DNA of 64,000 nucleotides, from assembly GCF_038070315.1 (NCBI RefSeq), contig NZ_JBBPCC010000011.1:176753-240752 (forward strand), read 5' to 3'. Below the pieces are notes generated by a model. That model worked only from the letters and a program-made list of their open reading frames with translations. It made no database searches and was not told the DNA's origin. The DNA is from Paenibacillus_G filicis (GTDB taxonomy: Bacteria; Bacillota; Bacilli; Paenibacillales; NBRC-103111). The translations under genes were made by a program, and so were the position numbers. Positions 50,394 to 57,971 of this stretch are shown here, one piece after another. The first letter of the stretch is position 1; every line of letters begins with the position of its first letter.

Positions 50394-50687
50394 TTAGAGC
50401 GCTTCCCACTCCAGCATGCCTCCGGTCATATTTTTCAACTGGGTTAAGCCCTGTGCCTGGAGATACTCGAGCGCCCGTCCGCTGCGATTGCCGCTGCGGC
50501 AGACGAGAATCGTCTCGCCGTTCTGCGGAATTTCGGAGATGCGGTCGGGAATTTGCATTAATGGAATATGAACGGCACCGGGAATGATACCCTGGGCCAC
50601 TTCTTCGTCCTCGCGGACGTCGATCATGTCCAGTTTCTCCCCATTGGCCAATCTTTGCTTGATTTCTGCAGGTGTGATCGTTTGCAT
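50394..50687 (-). CDS. Rhodanese-like domain protein
   Basis: A 97-residue single-domain rhodanese. It has MIDVREDEEVAQGIIPGAVH, IPLMQIPDRI, and the active loop VCRSGNRSGRALEYL, with the persulfide-forming Cys followed by the R-S-G-N-R loop. Such small proteins move sulfane sulfur in the cytoplasm. An ideal AAGGAGG lies before the ATG. It is convergent with aroK and divergent from the crcB genes; no sulfur-metabolism partner is adjacent. Confidence 0.9.
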   Translation of the reverse strand: MQTITPAEIKQRLANGEKLDMIDVREDEEVAQGIIPGAVHIPLMQIPDRISEIPQNGETILVCRSGNRSGRALEYLQAQGLTQLKNMTGGMLEWEAL

Positions 50688-50858
50688 ACGTATAGCCTCC
50701 TTGTTCGTACACGGCTGTTGGGGCCGATGGCCTCATCATACCTATGATCGGGAAAGCGTGTCAAACTATTGGCGGGCACCGCTTACGCCAGTACCCACTA
50801 CAGTTTACTTCTCAGAGGCGTAACAGCATGACTGTGCAGGAGAGGAGAGACATGCCGG

Positions 50859-51245
50859 GTGACTTGGTTGTACATCGGAATCGCAGGTATTGTTGGAGCG
50901 CTGGCACGTTTTGGCTTGTCTGTCATGCTAAATAACCCGGATGCTGCCTATCTGCCCTGGGGGACGCTGCTCATCAACTTGTCAGGCTGTTTCCTGCTGG
51001 GTCTGCTGGCCTACGCCCCGAGGCTGGGACGGTACCCGCAGCTTAAGATAGCACTGACGACGGGACTGATCGGTTCATACACGACATTCTCTACATTCAG
51101 TTGGGAGCTGCTGCAGTTTGTGCAAGGCCATCTTTGGCTGCATGCGGCTGTTTATGTACTGGTAAGTTCAGGCGGAGGACTACTGTTTGTCCGGCTCGGC
51201 AGCGGGATGATTTTTCGGCTGGGGAAGAGGGGAATTGCCGAATGA
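50859..51245 (+). CDS. crcB: Fluoride ion channel subunit CrcB/Fluc (first of pair)
   Basis: A 128-residue, four-helix membrane protein. Hallmarks are IAGIVGALARFGLS, WGTLLINLSGCFLLGLLAY (the Asn lining the pore; Cys replaces the usual Ser in GSF) and TTGLIGSYTTFSTFSWELLQ, with the TTFST phenylalanine-box track. It exports fluoride passively. GTG 50859 gives MTWLYIGIAGIV, with AGGAG eleven bases upstream; no better start exists. Its stop overlaps the second crcB gene by four bases. In Gram-positives paired CrcB proteins often form heterodimers. Confidence 0.9.
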   Translation: MTWLYIGIAGIVGALARFGLSVMLNNPDAAYLPWGTLLINLSGCFLLGLLAYAPRLGRYPQLKIALTTGLIGSYTTFSTFSWELLQFVQGHLWLHAAVYVLVSSGGGLLFVRLGSGMIFRLGKRGIAE

Positions 51246-51610
51246 TGTCGAATATGATGGTAACGCAAATGATGTGGGTGGCCGCAGGCGGATTTCCGGG
51301 AGCTATTGCCCGGTATGTCGTTGGCCGGGCCATCTCGTCTCGTGTTCCCTCTGACGGAATACCTTACGGTACGCTGACCATCAATGTGCTGGGCAGCTTT
51401 CTAATCGGTCTGCTTTGGGGGCACGGCCCGTCGCAAGGGGAAGCCTTGCTATTCGGCACCGGATTTCTCGGCGCATTCACAACCTTTTCCACTCTGAAGC
51501 TGGAAAGCGATGCGCTGTTCCGTGCGGGAAAGGCACGAAGCGCCTGGCTGTATCTGGGCTTATCGTATACCGCCGGCCTGTTGCTCGCGGCAGCCGGGTA
51601 TGCGCTGTAA
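51242..51610 (+). CDS. crcB: Fluoride ion channel subunit CrcB/Fluc (second of pair)
   Basis: A 122-residue, four-helix partner. It has MMWVAAGGFPGAIARYVVGR, YGTLTINVLGSFLIGLLWG and GTGFLGAFTTFSTLKLESDA, the canonical CrcB motifs. The ATG overlaps the stop of the first subunit (ATGA), so the two are translated together, in line with a heterodimer. The aroA start is 31 bp downstream. Confidence 0.9.
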   Translation: MMSNMMVTQMMWVAAGGFPGAIARYVVGRAISSRVPSDGIPYGTLTINVLGSFLIGLLWGHGPSQGEALLFGTGFLGAFTTFSTLKLESDALFRAGKARSAWLYLGLSYTAGLLLAAAGYAL

Positions 51611-51641
51611 GGAACATAAGTGAAGGAGCGAATACATACTG

Positions 51642-52937
51642 ATGAAAGCTATCGTCAAACCTACGCCTCGATTGGAAGGCACGATTAACGCATTATCGTC
51701 CAAAAACTATACGACCCGTTACCTGCTGATCGGCGCTCTCGCCGACGGCATTAGCACGGTTCATTATCCGGCCCACAGTGAGGATAGCGATGCGATGCGC
51801 CGCTGTATCCGGGATCTGGGAGCCGTGATTGAAGAAGACGAGGAGAAAATGACGATCCGCGGCTTCGGCAGTCATCCTAAGCATGTGAGCGAATTGAATG
51901 TAGGCAATGCCGGCGCCGTGCTCCGTTTCCTGATGTCGGTAGCCGCCTTCCTTCCCGAGGTTACGTTCATCAACAAGTACCCGGATTCGCTAGGCAAACG
52001 TCCCCATGACGACCTGATCGACACCTTGCGTCAGATGGGCGTCGAGGTTGAGCATCGCGAAGGCAAGCTGCCGATCACGATCCGCGGCGGCAAGCCTCGC
52101 GGCGGTAAGCTTACCGTATCCGGCAATATCAGCTCCCAATTCCTGAGCTCGCTGCTGTTCGTAACGCCGCTGCTCGAAGAGGATACGGAGATCACCGTGC
52201 TGCACGACCTCAAGTCGAAGATCATCGTCGGCCAGACGCTGGAGGTTATCGCCCAGGCAGGAATTCAGATCGAAGCCTCGGAAGATCTGATGTTCTACCG
52301 GATTCCGGGACGTCAGCACTACAAGCCTCAAAACTATACGGTGCAGGGAGATTACCCTGGGTCCGCTGCGATACTGGCCGCTGCAGCCGTTACGAACTCG
52401 GATGTACGGGTATTAAGACTGGCGGAGCAGAGCCGTCAAGGCGAACGTGCCGTTGTGGATGTGCTGCGCGACATGGGCGTCGAGCTGACGCACGAGAACG
52501 ACATCGTGCATGTCAAGGGCAATCAGACACTCAAAGCCGGAGAATTCGACGGAGATCACTTCACCGACGGTGTGCTTGCGATGGTAGCTGCCGCTGTGTT
52601 TGCCGAAGGCACCTCCCGTTTTTACAATGTAGAGAATCTGCGTTACAAGGAATGCGACCGCATCACCGATTATCTGAACGAGCTGCGCAAAGCCGGTGCT
52701 GATGTCGAGGAGCGGCAAAGCGAGATCATCGTTCATGGCCGTCCCCAAGGTGTTACAGGCGGTGTAGAAATTAACGCGCATTACGACCATCGTGTCATCA
52801 TGGCGCTGACCGTCGTTGGCCTTCGTTCCGAGAAGGGTCTGGTCATCAACGATGCGCATCATGTCGCGAAATCGTACCCGCAATATTTCGATCATCTGCT
52901 GTCACTGGGCGCACAGATCGAATTGGTGGAGGACTAA
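51642..52937 (+). CDS. aroA: 3-phosphoshikimate 1-carboxyvinyltransferase (EPSP synthase), divergent
   Basis: A 431-residue EPSP synthase joining PEP to shikimate 3-phosphate. Substrate residues are visible: SKNYTTRYLLIGALADG, SGNISSQFLSSLL, GDYPGSAAI, FTDGVLAMVAAAVFAEGT (catalytic Asp), LRYKECDRITDYL, YDHRVIMAL and KSYPQYFDHL. The PEP/glyphosate loop, GNAGTAMRPL in E. coli, reads GNAGAVLRFL here. The Thr and the Pro equivalent to Thr97 and Pro101, whose changes give glyphosate tolerance, are both replaced. AAGGAG is thirteen bases from the ATG, a long spacing. The fold is shared with MurA, but the motif set fits AroA. A GACGGC/GCCGTC stem (52957-52972) follows. Confidence 0.85.
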   Translation: MKAIVKPTPRLEGTINALSSKNYTTRYLLIGALADGISTVHYPAHSEDSDAMRRCIRDLGAVIEEDEEKMTIRGFGSHPKHVSELNVGNAGAVLRFLMSVAAFLPEVTFINKYPDSLGKRPHDDLIDTLRQMGVEVEHREGKLPITIRGGKPRGGKLTVSGNISSQFLSSLLFVTPLLEEDTEITVLHDLKSKIIVGQTLEVIAQAGIQIEASEDLMFYRIPGRQHYKPQNYTVQGDYPGSAAILAAAAVTNSDVRVLRLAEQSRQGERAVVDVLRDMGVELTHENDIVHVKGNQTLKAGEFDGDHFTDGVLAMVAAAVFAEGTSRFYNVENLRYKECDRITDYLNELRKAGADVEERQSEIIVHGRPQGVTGGVEINAHYDHRVIMALTVVGLRSEKGLVINDAHHVAKSYPQYFDHLLSLGAQIELVED

Positions 52938-53032
52938 GCCGAGTTTTGTGCAAACGGACGGCTTAGGCCGTCAGGGCTCGTTTTCCGGCAACATGACGTT
53001 TCATCCAGTTTGCAACAAAGGGAGTGAGGTTC

Positions 53033-53875
53033 GTGACCATATTCTGGAAAGGGATTCAGGTCACGCTCGGTTTTTTCCTGATCGGAGGCTTGCTGTTCGC
53101 CAGCGGCGTCTTCACCGTCCTGCTCTACGCCAAGGTGACCGGGCAAGAGGATTGGATGCGTCCGGCGGTTCAGGCATTGGGGGTAGGCATTCGGCCGGAA
53201 GCTTCGAGAGCCTTGGAGGGCACGGCCGAAGCGGCCGCCTCGCCGCCCGTGCCCGTCGAACAACCGAAGGCGTCCAGCGTGATGCTGGAGGCTCCCGTTG
53301 TGCGCCAATTGCCGGAGCTGCCCTCCGGCTGCGAGGTTACTAGCCTGACGATGCTCCTCAAATTCCGCGGGATTGAGAAGACTAAGATGGAGCTTGCCGC
53401 GGAAATGAAACGGGATACGACACCGATCCGTTACAACAAGGACGGCTCCATTGCGTACTGGGGCAACCCTAATATCGGCTTCGTCGGCGAGCCTACAGGA
53501 AAAGCCAAGGGCTTCGGAATTTATCACACGGCGCTGTTCGACCAACTGAAATCCCATGTGCCGACAGCGGTGGACTTGACGCAAGAGCCTTTTGAGAAGC
53601 TGGAGGACCAGCTTCGCAGCGGGATTCCTTCCGTCGTTTGGACGACGATCGATTTCCAGGTCCCCGAGAGATGGGTAGTATGGGATTCTCCGCTAGGGCC
53701 GATTCAAACGACGTTCATGGAGCATGCGGTGCTTCTGGTCGGTTTCGATGAGGAAAATGTGTATGTAAACGATCCGCTCTCCGGACAAGGGCAGCGGAAG
53801 ATCAACAAAGAGCAGTTCAAGGCCACCTGGGAAGCAATGGGGCGTCAAGCGATCAGCTATACAACTGGATCCTAA
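53033..53875 (+). CDS. Membrane-anchored C39-like peptidase family protein
   Basis: A 280-residue protein. An N-terminal membrane anchor (FFLIGGLLFASGVFTVLLYA, about residues 13-32) is followed by a Pro/Ala-rich linker and a papain-like Peptidase_C39_2 domain from about residue 95. That domain has QLPELPSGCEVTSLTMLLKF with the candidate nucleophile Cys, FMEHAVLLVGFDEENVYVND with the catalytic His, and the following Asp. YvpB-type proteins of Bacillus are related. It probably cleaves a peptide outside the membrane; the substrate is unknown. GTG 53033 has AGGGAG eight bases upstream; GTG 53024 would overlap that site. Confidence 0.8.
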   Translation: MTIFWKGIQVTLGFFLIGGLLFASGVFTVLLYAKVTGQEDWMRPAVQALGVGIRPEASRALEGTAEAAASPPVPVEQPKASSVMLEAPVVRQLPELPSGCEVTSLTMLLKFRGIEKTKMELAAEMKRDTTPIRYNKDGSIAYWGNPNIGFVGEPTGKAKGFGIYHTALFDQLKSHVPTAVDLTQEPFEKLEDQLRSGIPSVVWTTIDFQVPERWVVWDSPLGPIQTTFMEHAVLLVGFDEENVYVNDPLSGQGQRKINKEQFKATWEAMGRQAISYTTGS

Positions 53876-53940
53876 GGGCCACTCTAATAGAATAAATAGC
53901 TTGTCCAACGCGGACAACGAGATCAAGGAGCTGAATCAAC

Positions 53941-54369
53941 ATGGCATTTGAAAACCCTTCGAGGGATCGGATCAAACAATTATTGATGGATGCGCAGCAG
54001 GTGGCGGTTGTCGGGCTTTCGGACAAGCCGGACCGTGTCTCTTATATGGTCTCGGAAGCGATGCAGCAGAAGGGGTACCGGATCATTCCCGTCAACCCGA
54101 TGGTTACCGGTGAAATTCTGGGAGAGACCTGTTACCCGACCCTCAAGGACATTCCTGGCAAGGTGGATATTGTAAATGTATTCCGCCGCAGCGACCAGGT
54201 GGTGCCAGTCGCCCAGGAAGCCGTCGAGATCGGTGCGAAGGTATTCTGGCTTCAGCTCGGCATCTTCAACGAAGAGGCGGCTGAGATTGCAGCACAAGGC
54301 GGGCTGGAGATCATCATGGACCGGTGCATCAAGGTCGAGGACTCTATCCTTTTGCCCGGAGGGAAGTAA
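53941..54369 (+). CDS. CoA-binding domain protein (YccU-like)
   Basis: A 142-residue Rossmann-fold protein of the YccU type. It has VAVVGLSDKPDRVSYMVSEA, GYRIIPVNPMVTGEILGETC, VDIVNVFRRSDQVVPVAQEA, VFWLQLGIFNEEAAEIAAQG and a late MDRCIKVED. Members bind CoA, but no reaction is known. AAGGAG lies ahead of the ATG. The thiamine-type gene starts one base after its stop; the pair is surely co-transcribed. Confidence 0.85.
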   Translation: MAFENPSRDRIKQLLMDAQQVAVVGLSDKPDRVSYMVSEAMQQKGYRIIPVNPMVTGEILGETCYPTLKDIPGKVDIVNVFRRSDQVVPVAQEAVEIGAKVFWLQLGIFNEEAAEIAAQGGLEIIMDRCIKVEDSILLPGGK

Positions 54370-54370
54370 G

Positions 54371-55021
54371 GTGAGTTTACCGCTGTCTTCATCCTTGTCG
54401 CTATATTTGGTTATGGATATTGCTTCCTACGGGGAACGAACGGCTCTCCAAATTGCTCGCGCTGCCCTGGACGGCGGCGTGACCATGCTGCAGCTGCGCG
54501 AGAAGAAAGCCCCGCTGCGTGAGGTTCTCGAGACCGGACGGGCGATCCGTGAAGCATGCCGGGAGAAGGGGGTGCCGTTCATCGTCAACGACCGCGTGGA
54601 TCTGGCCATTCTGCTGGAGGCGGATGGAGTGCATGTCGGGCAGGACGATCTTCCCGCGCTTGATGTCCGCAAGCTGCTTGGTCCGGATGCGATCATCGGC
54701 GTATCCGCAGGAAATATGGAGGAAGCGGAATGGGCGGTATCCCAGCAGCCTGATTATCTGGGGATTGGTCCTGTTTACTCTACGCTGACCAAGGGAGATG
54801 CAGGAGCGCCTATCGGTACTGCGCTGATCAGCGAGTTAAAAGCCAGTTGGCCTCAGCTGCCCCTGGTCGGAATCGGCGGTATTCAGCCGTCCAACGCGGC
54901 TGCTATCATTCAAGCGGGTGCTGATGGAATCGCTGTCGTCTCTGCGATTACTAGGCAGCCTGACCCGGAGTCGGCATCGCGGTTGCTGGCTGACACGGTG
55001 AGGCTGTCCCGAAAGGTCTGA
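54371..55021 (+). CDS. thiE: Thiamine phosphate synthase (ThiE/TenI family)
   Basis: A 216-residue TIM-barrel protein of the ThiE/TenI family. It has DGGVTMLQLREKKAPLREVL (pyrophosphate-site residues), VPFIVNDRVDLAILLEADGV, HVGQDDLPALDVRKLLGPDA, GVSAGNMEEA, YLGIGPVYSTLTKGDAG and VGIGGIQPSNAAAII. ThiE joins the thiazole and pyrimidine halves of thiamine; TenI-type relatives aromatise the thiazole instead. The intact QLREK and STLTK segments favour ThiE. The GTG at 54371, one base after the previous stop, has GGAGGG upstream. No TPP riboswitch or other thi gene is adjacent. Confidence 0.8.
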   Translation: MSLPLSSSLSLYLVMDIASYGERTALQIARAALDGGVTMLQLREKKAPLREVLETGRAIREACREKGVPFIVNDRVDLAILLEADGVHVGQDDLPALDVRKLLGPDAIIGVSAGNMEEAEWAVSQQPDYLGIGPVYSTLTKGDAGAPIGTALISELKASWPQLPLVGIGGIQPSNAAAIIQAGADGIAVVSAITRQPDPESASRLLADTVRLSRKV

Positions 55022-55067
55022 CCCTCATGAATCGAGCTAAAAATAGTTAAGAATGAAGTAATAAAAT

Positions 55068-55164
55068 AAATCCTCCTTGAAGACAATAAGAAAGGCTTTC
55101 GGACGGACACGGACTAGCGCCTGCTGCCGGGAGACTTCTTAGACTAGAACGCCAAGGAGGATTT
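55068..55164 (+). promoter_or_regulatory. Inverted repeat masking the ribosome site of the repeat-protein gene
   Basis: AAATCCTCCTTG (55068-55079) is the perfect complement of CAAGGAGGATTT (55153-55164), which contains the AAGGAGG ribosome site of the gene starting at 55168. The 73-base loop could itself fold. In a transcript starting upstream of 55068 this would hide the ribosome site, a translational switch by structure. Confidence 0.7.
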
Positions 55165-55167
55165 CGC

Positions 55168-55920
55168 ATGTACAATAACCAGTTCTCGAACAATTTCCAG
55201 AATCAAGCTTCCGGTATCAATTCCCAGTATCGCGGGTTGGATACAAGGTATCAACCGATTGGCTATGTGCAGTCCCAATATAACCAATCACTCAACCCAA
55301 GCTCGTTCATCTCGGCGAATCAACAAGGCAGCAGCTATTCCCAGGGTCAGCAATTCCAAAGCCCGCAAAATTACCATACGGCTAACTACCGCGGCGACCA
55401 GCCTGGACATGATGCTTACCTGCGTTCGGACTCTAACCAGCCGGCTCAAAGCCAATATGGCATCGGAGCGACGAATTATTCGACAAACAACAACAACTCC
55501 TATATCTCTTCCGGCATCAATAACCATGTTGTAACGGCGAACCAGCCTTACAACAACCAGTTCCAAAGCACACAGTCGTTCCATACGGCCAACTACCGTG
55601 GGGATCAGCCGGGCCATGACGCCTACCTGCGTTCGGACTCCTCGCAGCCTGCCCAAAGCCAGTATGGCATCGGCGCTGTGTCCTATACGAGCAGCAGTCC
55701 CTACACGTCTTCCTTTAACACCGGCTACAGCCAACAATCCTTCAATAATTCCTACGGGCAATCCCAAAATCAAAACCAATACCAAAGCCCGCAAAATTAC
55801 CATACGGCTAACTACCGCGGCAATCAGCCTGGACATGACGCTTACCTGCGTTCGGACTCTAACCAGCCGGCTCAAAGCCAATATGGGAATGGCAGCTACA
55901 CGAACAGATATCAATTCTAA
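55168..55920 (+). CDS. Asn/Gln/Ser/Tyr-rich triple-repeat protein
   Basis: A 250-residue protein dominated by Asn, Gln, Ser and Tyr, without signal peptide or membrane helix. Three copies of a unit of about 40 residues (HTANYRGDQPGHDAYLRSDS followed by QPAQSQYG) occupy about residues 63-102, 132-171 and 205-243, separated by Asn/Gln/Ser/Tyr spacers. The unit's fixed RG-QPGHDAYLRSDS core contrasts with the flexible spacers. Composition recalls spore coat or small acid-soluble spore proteins and prion-like sequences, but I cannot assign a family. AAGGAGG is seven bases before the ATG and lies in the 12-bp inverted repeat. It is monocistronic, with a terminator at 55944. Confidence 0.75.
   Translation: MYNNQFSNNFQNQASGINSQYRGLDTRYQPIGYVQSQYNQSLNPSSFISANQQGSSYSQGQQFQSPQNYHTANYRGDQPGHDAYLRSDSNQPAQSQYGIGATNYSTNNNNSYISSGINNHVVTANQPYNNQFQSTQSFHTANYRGDQPGHDAYLRSDSSQPAQSQYGIGAVSYTSSSPYTSSFNTGYSQQSFNNSYGQSQNQNQYQSPQNYHTANYRGNQPGHDAYLRSDSNQPAQSQYGNGSYTNRYQF
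55355..55895 (+). repeat. Three in-gene repeat units of about 115-120 bp
   Basis: Units lie at about 55355-55474, 55561-55680 and 55780-55895. Units 1 and 3 are almost identical in DNA over about 110 bp, while unit 2 encodes nearly the same peptide with many synonymous differences. This suggests recent copying between units 1 and 3. Confidence 0.8.
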
Positions 55921-55943
55921 ACCTGCCTGATTCAGCAGGAGCG

Positions 55944-55968
55944 AGCGAGCCGACAAGGCTCGCTTTTT
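55944..55968 (+). terminator. Terminator of the repeat-protein gene
   Basis: AGCGAGCC (55944-55951) pairs with GGCTCGCT (55957-55964) around GACAA, followed by TTTT. Confidence 0.9.
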
Positions 55969-55995
55969 GTTCGCTTGGCGCGCCCTGTGCAATCG

Positions 55996-56024
55996 TTGAC
56001 AAATACCAGGTTAGCGCTTACCAT
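55996..56024 (+). promoter_or_regulatory. PTS operon promoter with palindrome in the spacer
   Basis: TTGACA (55996-56001) and TACCAT (56019-56024) are 17 bp apart. GGTTAGCGCTTACC (56009-56022), a near-perfect palindrome around AGCGCT, fills the spacer, the position of a classic repressor operator. It fits the cre consensus only partly, so a specific LacI- or GntR-type regulator is as likely as CcpA. Confidence 0.55.
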
Positions 56025-56072
56025 CGTAATAGTGTGAAGGCACGTCTTCATGGAAAGGAGGCTTCAGCGCCT

Positions 56073-57971
56073 TTGAACTGGATGGGAAATTTGCAGCAAT
56101 TGGGAAGATCGTTGATGCTGCCAACCATCACGCTGCCGATCGCTGCCCTATTGCTCCGCCTCGGTACATTGCCGTGGGAGCAGATCCACATGCCCCAAGT
56201 CGGGGAAATATTAATGACGTTCGGCAATCTTATTTTTACATATTTGCCGTTGATTTTTGCTGTCGGCGTTGCTCTTGGCTTGACGGAAAGCGCCGGTATC
56301 GCCGGGATGTCCGCCCTGATCGGCCACTTTATGTTCGCCCAGACGCTGCAGCACTATCTGGGGGAATCGTTCCAGCTTGGGACTCCCGGAGGCATCCTGG
56401 TCGGCTTGATCGCGGCGGTCATCTATCACCGTGTGAAACATATTCAGCTCCCCGAGGCCATACAATTTTTCGGAGGGCCCCGTTTGGTGCCGTTGTTTAT
56501 GGGGCCAGCGATGTTCGTACTGGTCCTGATCACGATTCAACTGGGACCGCTGATGAATACCGGCATGCAGAAGCTGACCGATATGCTGCTGAGTCTAGGC
56601 GGGTTCGGTACGTTCCTATACGGTGTCATTCACCGTCTGCTTGTGCCCTCCGGGCTTCATCATGTGTTCAATAACTTCTTCTGGTTCCAGCTCGGCAGCT
56701 ACGATAATCACGGGCAGCCGGTCTTCGGCGACCTGCCGCGTTACTTTGCAGGGGACCCTACGGCCGGGATTTATATGGCGGGACTCTATCCCATTATGAT
56801 GTTTGCTCTGCCGGCCATTGCGCTGGCTATTATTCAGGAAGCGCGTGAAGATTTGAAGCCCAAGATCCGAACTACGTTCCTGACGGCGGCGTTTGCCTGT
56901 TTTTTGACTGGGGTTACCGAGCCGATCGAATTTGCTTTCTTATTCGTGGCTCCGTATTTGTTCGTGATCCATGCGATTCTTTCGGGATTATCCATGTGGA
57001 TCGCCTACCAGTTCGGTATCCACCATGGTTTCTCGTATTCCGCCGGAGCTATCGATTATTTGATCAACCTGCATTTATCGACAAATGGACTGCTGCTGAT
57101 TCCTATCGGTCTGGTATACGGCATTATCTACTACGTGCTGTTTCGCTGGGCCATCCGTACGTTCCGTCTGCCGACCCCTGGCCGCGAGGAGGGCTCGCAG
57201 CTGGAGGAATGGGCCGGAGATATTCCGTACCGCTCCCCGCTCATTCTGGAGGCGCTGGGGGGCAAGAACAACCTCAAGAGCCTCGAGGCTTGCATCACTC
57301 GCCTGCGCATTACGCTGGAGAACGACAAGCTGATGGATACTGCGGCGCTTCGCCACCTGGGGGCAGCCGGCGTTATCTCGCTGGGAGGCGGCAACGTTCA
57401 GGTTGTGTTCGGCACCTACTCGGAGCTCATCCGAGAGGAGATTAATAAAGTGCTGCGCAAGGATATCCGCCAAGTACTATTCAGTTCACCGATGCAGGGA
57501 AGGATGATTGCGCTGGAGGATGTGCCGGACAAAATCTTTGCCGGCAAAATCGTTGGCAACGGCGTCGCCTTTATCCCGGACAAAGGGGAGCTTGTCGCGC
57601 CTATAGCCGGCCGGATCATTCATGTATATCCGACGCTGCATGCACTGGGCATCGAGACGGAGGACGGTCTTCAAGTGCTTCTGCATATCGGGATCGACAC
57701 GGCGCAGCTGCAGGGCAAGCATTTTACAAGCTATGTGAAGGAAGGCGACGAGGTGGAAGCGGGACAGCTTCTGGTGCGATTTAACCTGCAGAAGGTCAAG
57801 CAAGGCGCCAAATCGCTGGCGACGCCGATGCTAATCACCAATGCGGATGCGGTGAAGTCATGGAGCTTTGCTCCTTATAAAGCGGTGAAGAAGGGCCAGG
57901 CGTCGGTGATGTCGGTCGTGCTTAAAGATACCGCTACATCAGGCACAAGGGGAGGGAACGTTTTTGGTTAG
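56073..57971 (+). CDS. PTS EIICBA permease, glucose/N-acetylglucosamine family
   Basis: A 632-residue three-domain PTS permease. EIIC is about residues 1-370, with LPIAALLLRLGTLPWEQ, GVALGLTESAGIAGMSALIG, LVPSGLHHVFNNFFWFQLGS and GVTEPIEFAFLFVAPYLF. EIIB has the phospho-Cys motif LEACITRLRITLENDK at about 410. EIIA at the C terminus has EDGLQVLLHIGIDTAQLQGK, whose first His accepts phosphate from HPr. The family covers NagE and PtsG types; the IIC pattern looks NagE-like, but sugar is not settled. TTG 56073 is chosen because AAAGGAGG lies upstream; GTG 56034 would sit almost on the predicted transcription start. It overlaps the Enzyme I gene by eight bases. Confidence 0.85.
   Translation: MNWMGNLQQLGRSLMLPTITLPIAALLLRLGTLPWEQIHMPQVGEILMTFGNLIFTYLPLIFAVGVALGLTESAGIAGMSALIGHFMFAQTLQHYLGESFQLGTPGGILVGLIAAVIYHRVKHIQLPEAIQFFGGPRLVPLFMGPAMFVLVLITIQLGPLMNTGMQKLTDMLLSLGGFGTFLYGVIHRLLVPSGLHHVFNNFFWFQLGSYDNHGQPVFGDLPRYFAGDPTAGIYMAGLYPIMMFALPAIALAIIQEAREDLKPKIRTTFLTAAFACFLTGVTEPIEFAFLFVAPYLFVIHAILSGLSMWIAYQFGIHHGFSYSAGAIDYLINLHLSTNGLLLIPIGLVYGIIYYVLFRWAIRTFRLPTPGREEGSQLEEWAGDIPYRSPLILEALGGKNNLKSLEACITRLRITLENDKLMDTAALRHLGAAGVISLGGGNVQVVFGTYSELIREEINKVLRKDIRQVLFSSPMQGRMIALEDVPDKIFAGKIVGNGVAFIPDKGELVAPIAGRIIHVYPTLHALGIETEDGLQVLLHIGIDTAQLQGKHFTSYVKEGDEVEAGQLLVRFNLQKVKQGAKSLATPMLITNADAVKSWSFAPYKAVKKGQASVMSVVLKDTATSGTRGGNVFG

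Noticed and set aside
50688..50858. Fluoride riboswitch before crcB
   Set aside because: Only a short GATGGCCTC match; the upstream pairing elements of the motif are missing on both strands.
54200..54370. TPP riboswitch for thiE
   Set aside because: The gene starts one base after the preceding coding region and no THI-box sequence is visible.
56009..56022. CcpA cre site at the PTS promoter
   Set aside because: Around the central CG three fixed consensus positions mismatch; kept only as a generic palindromic operator.
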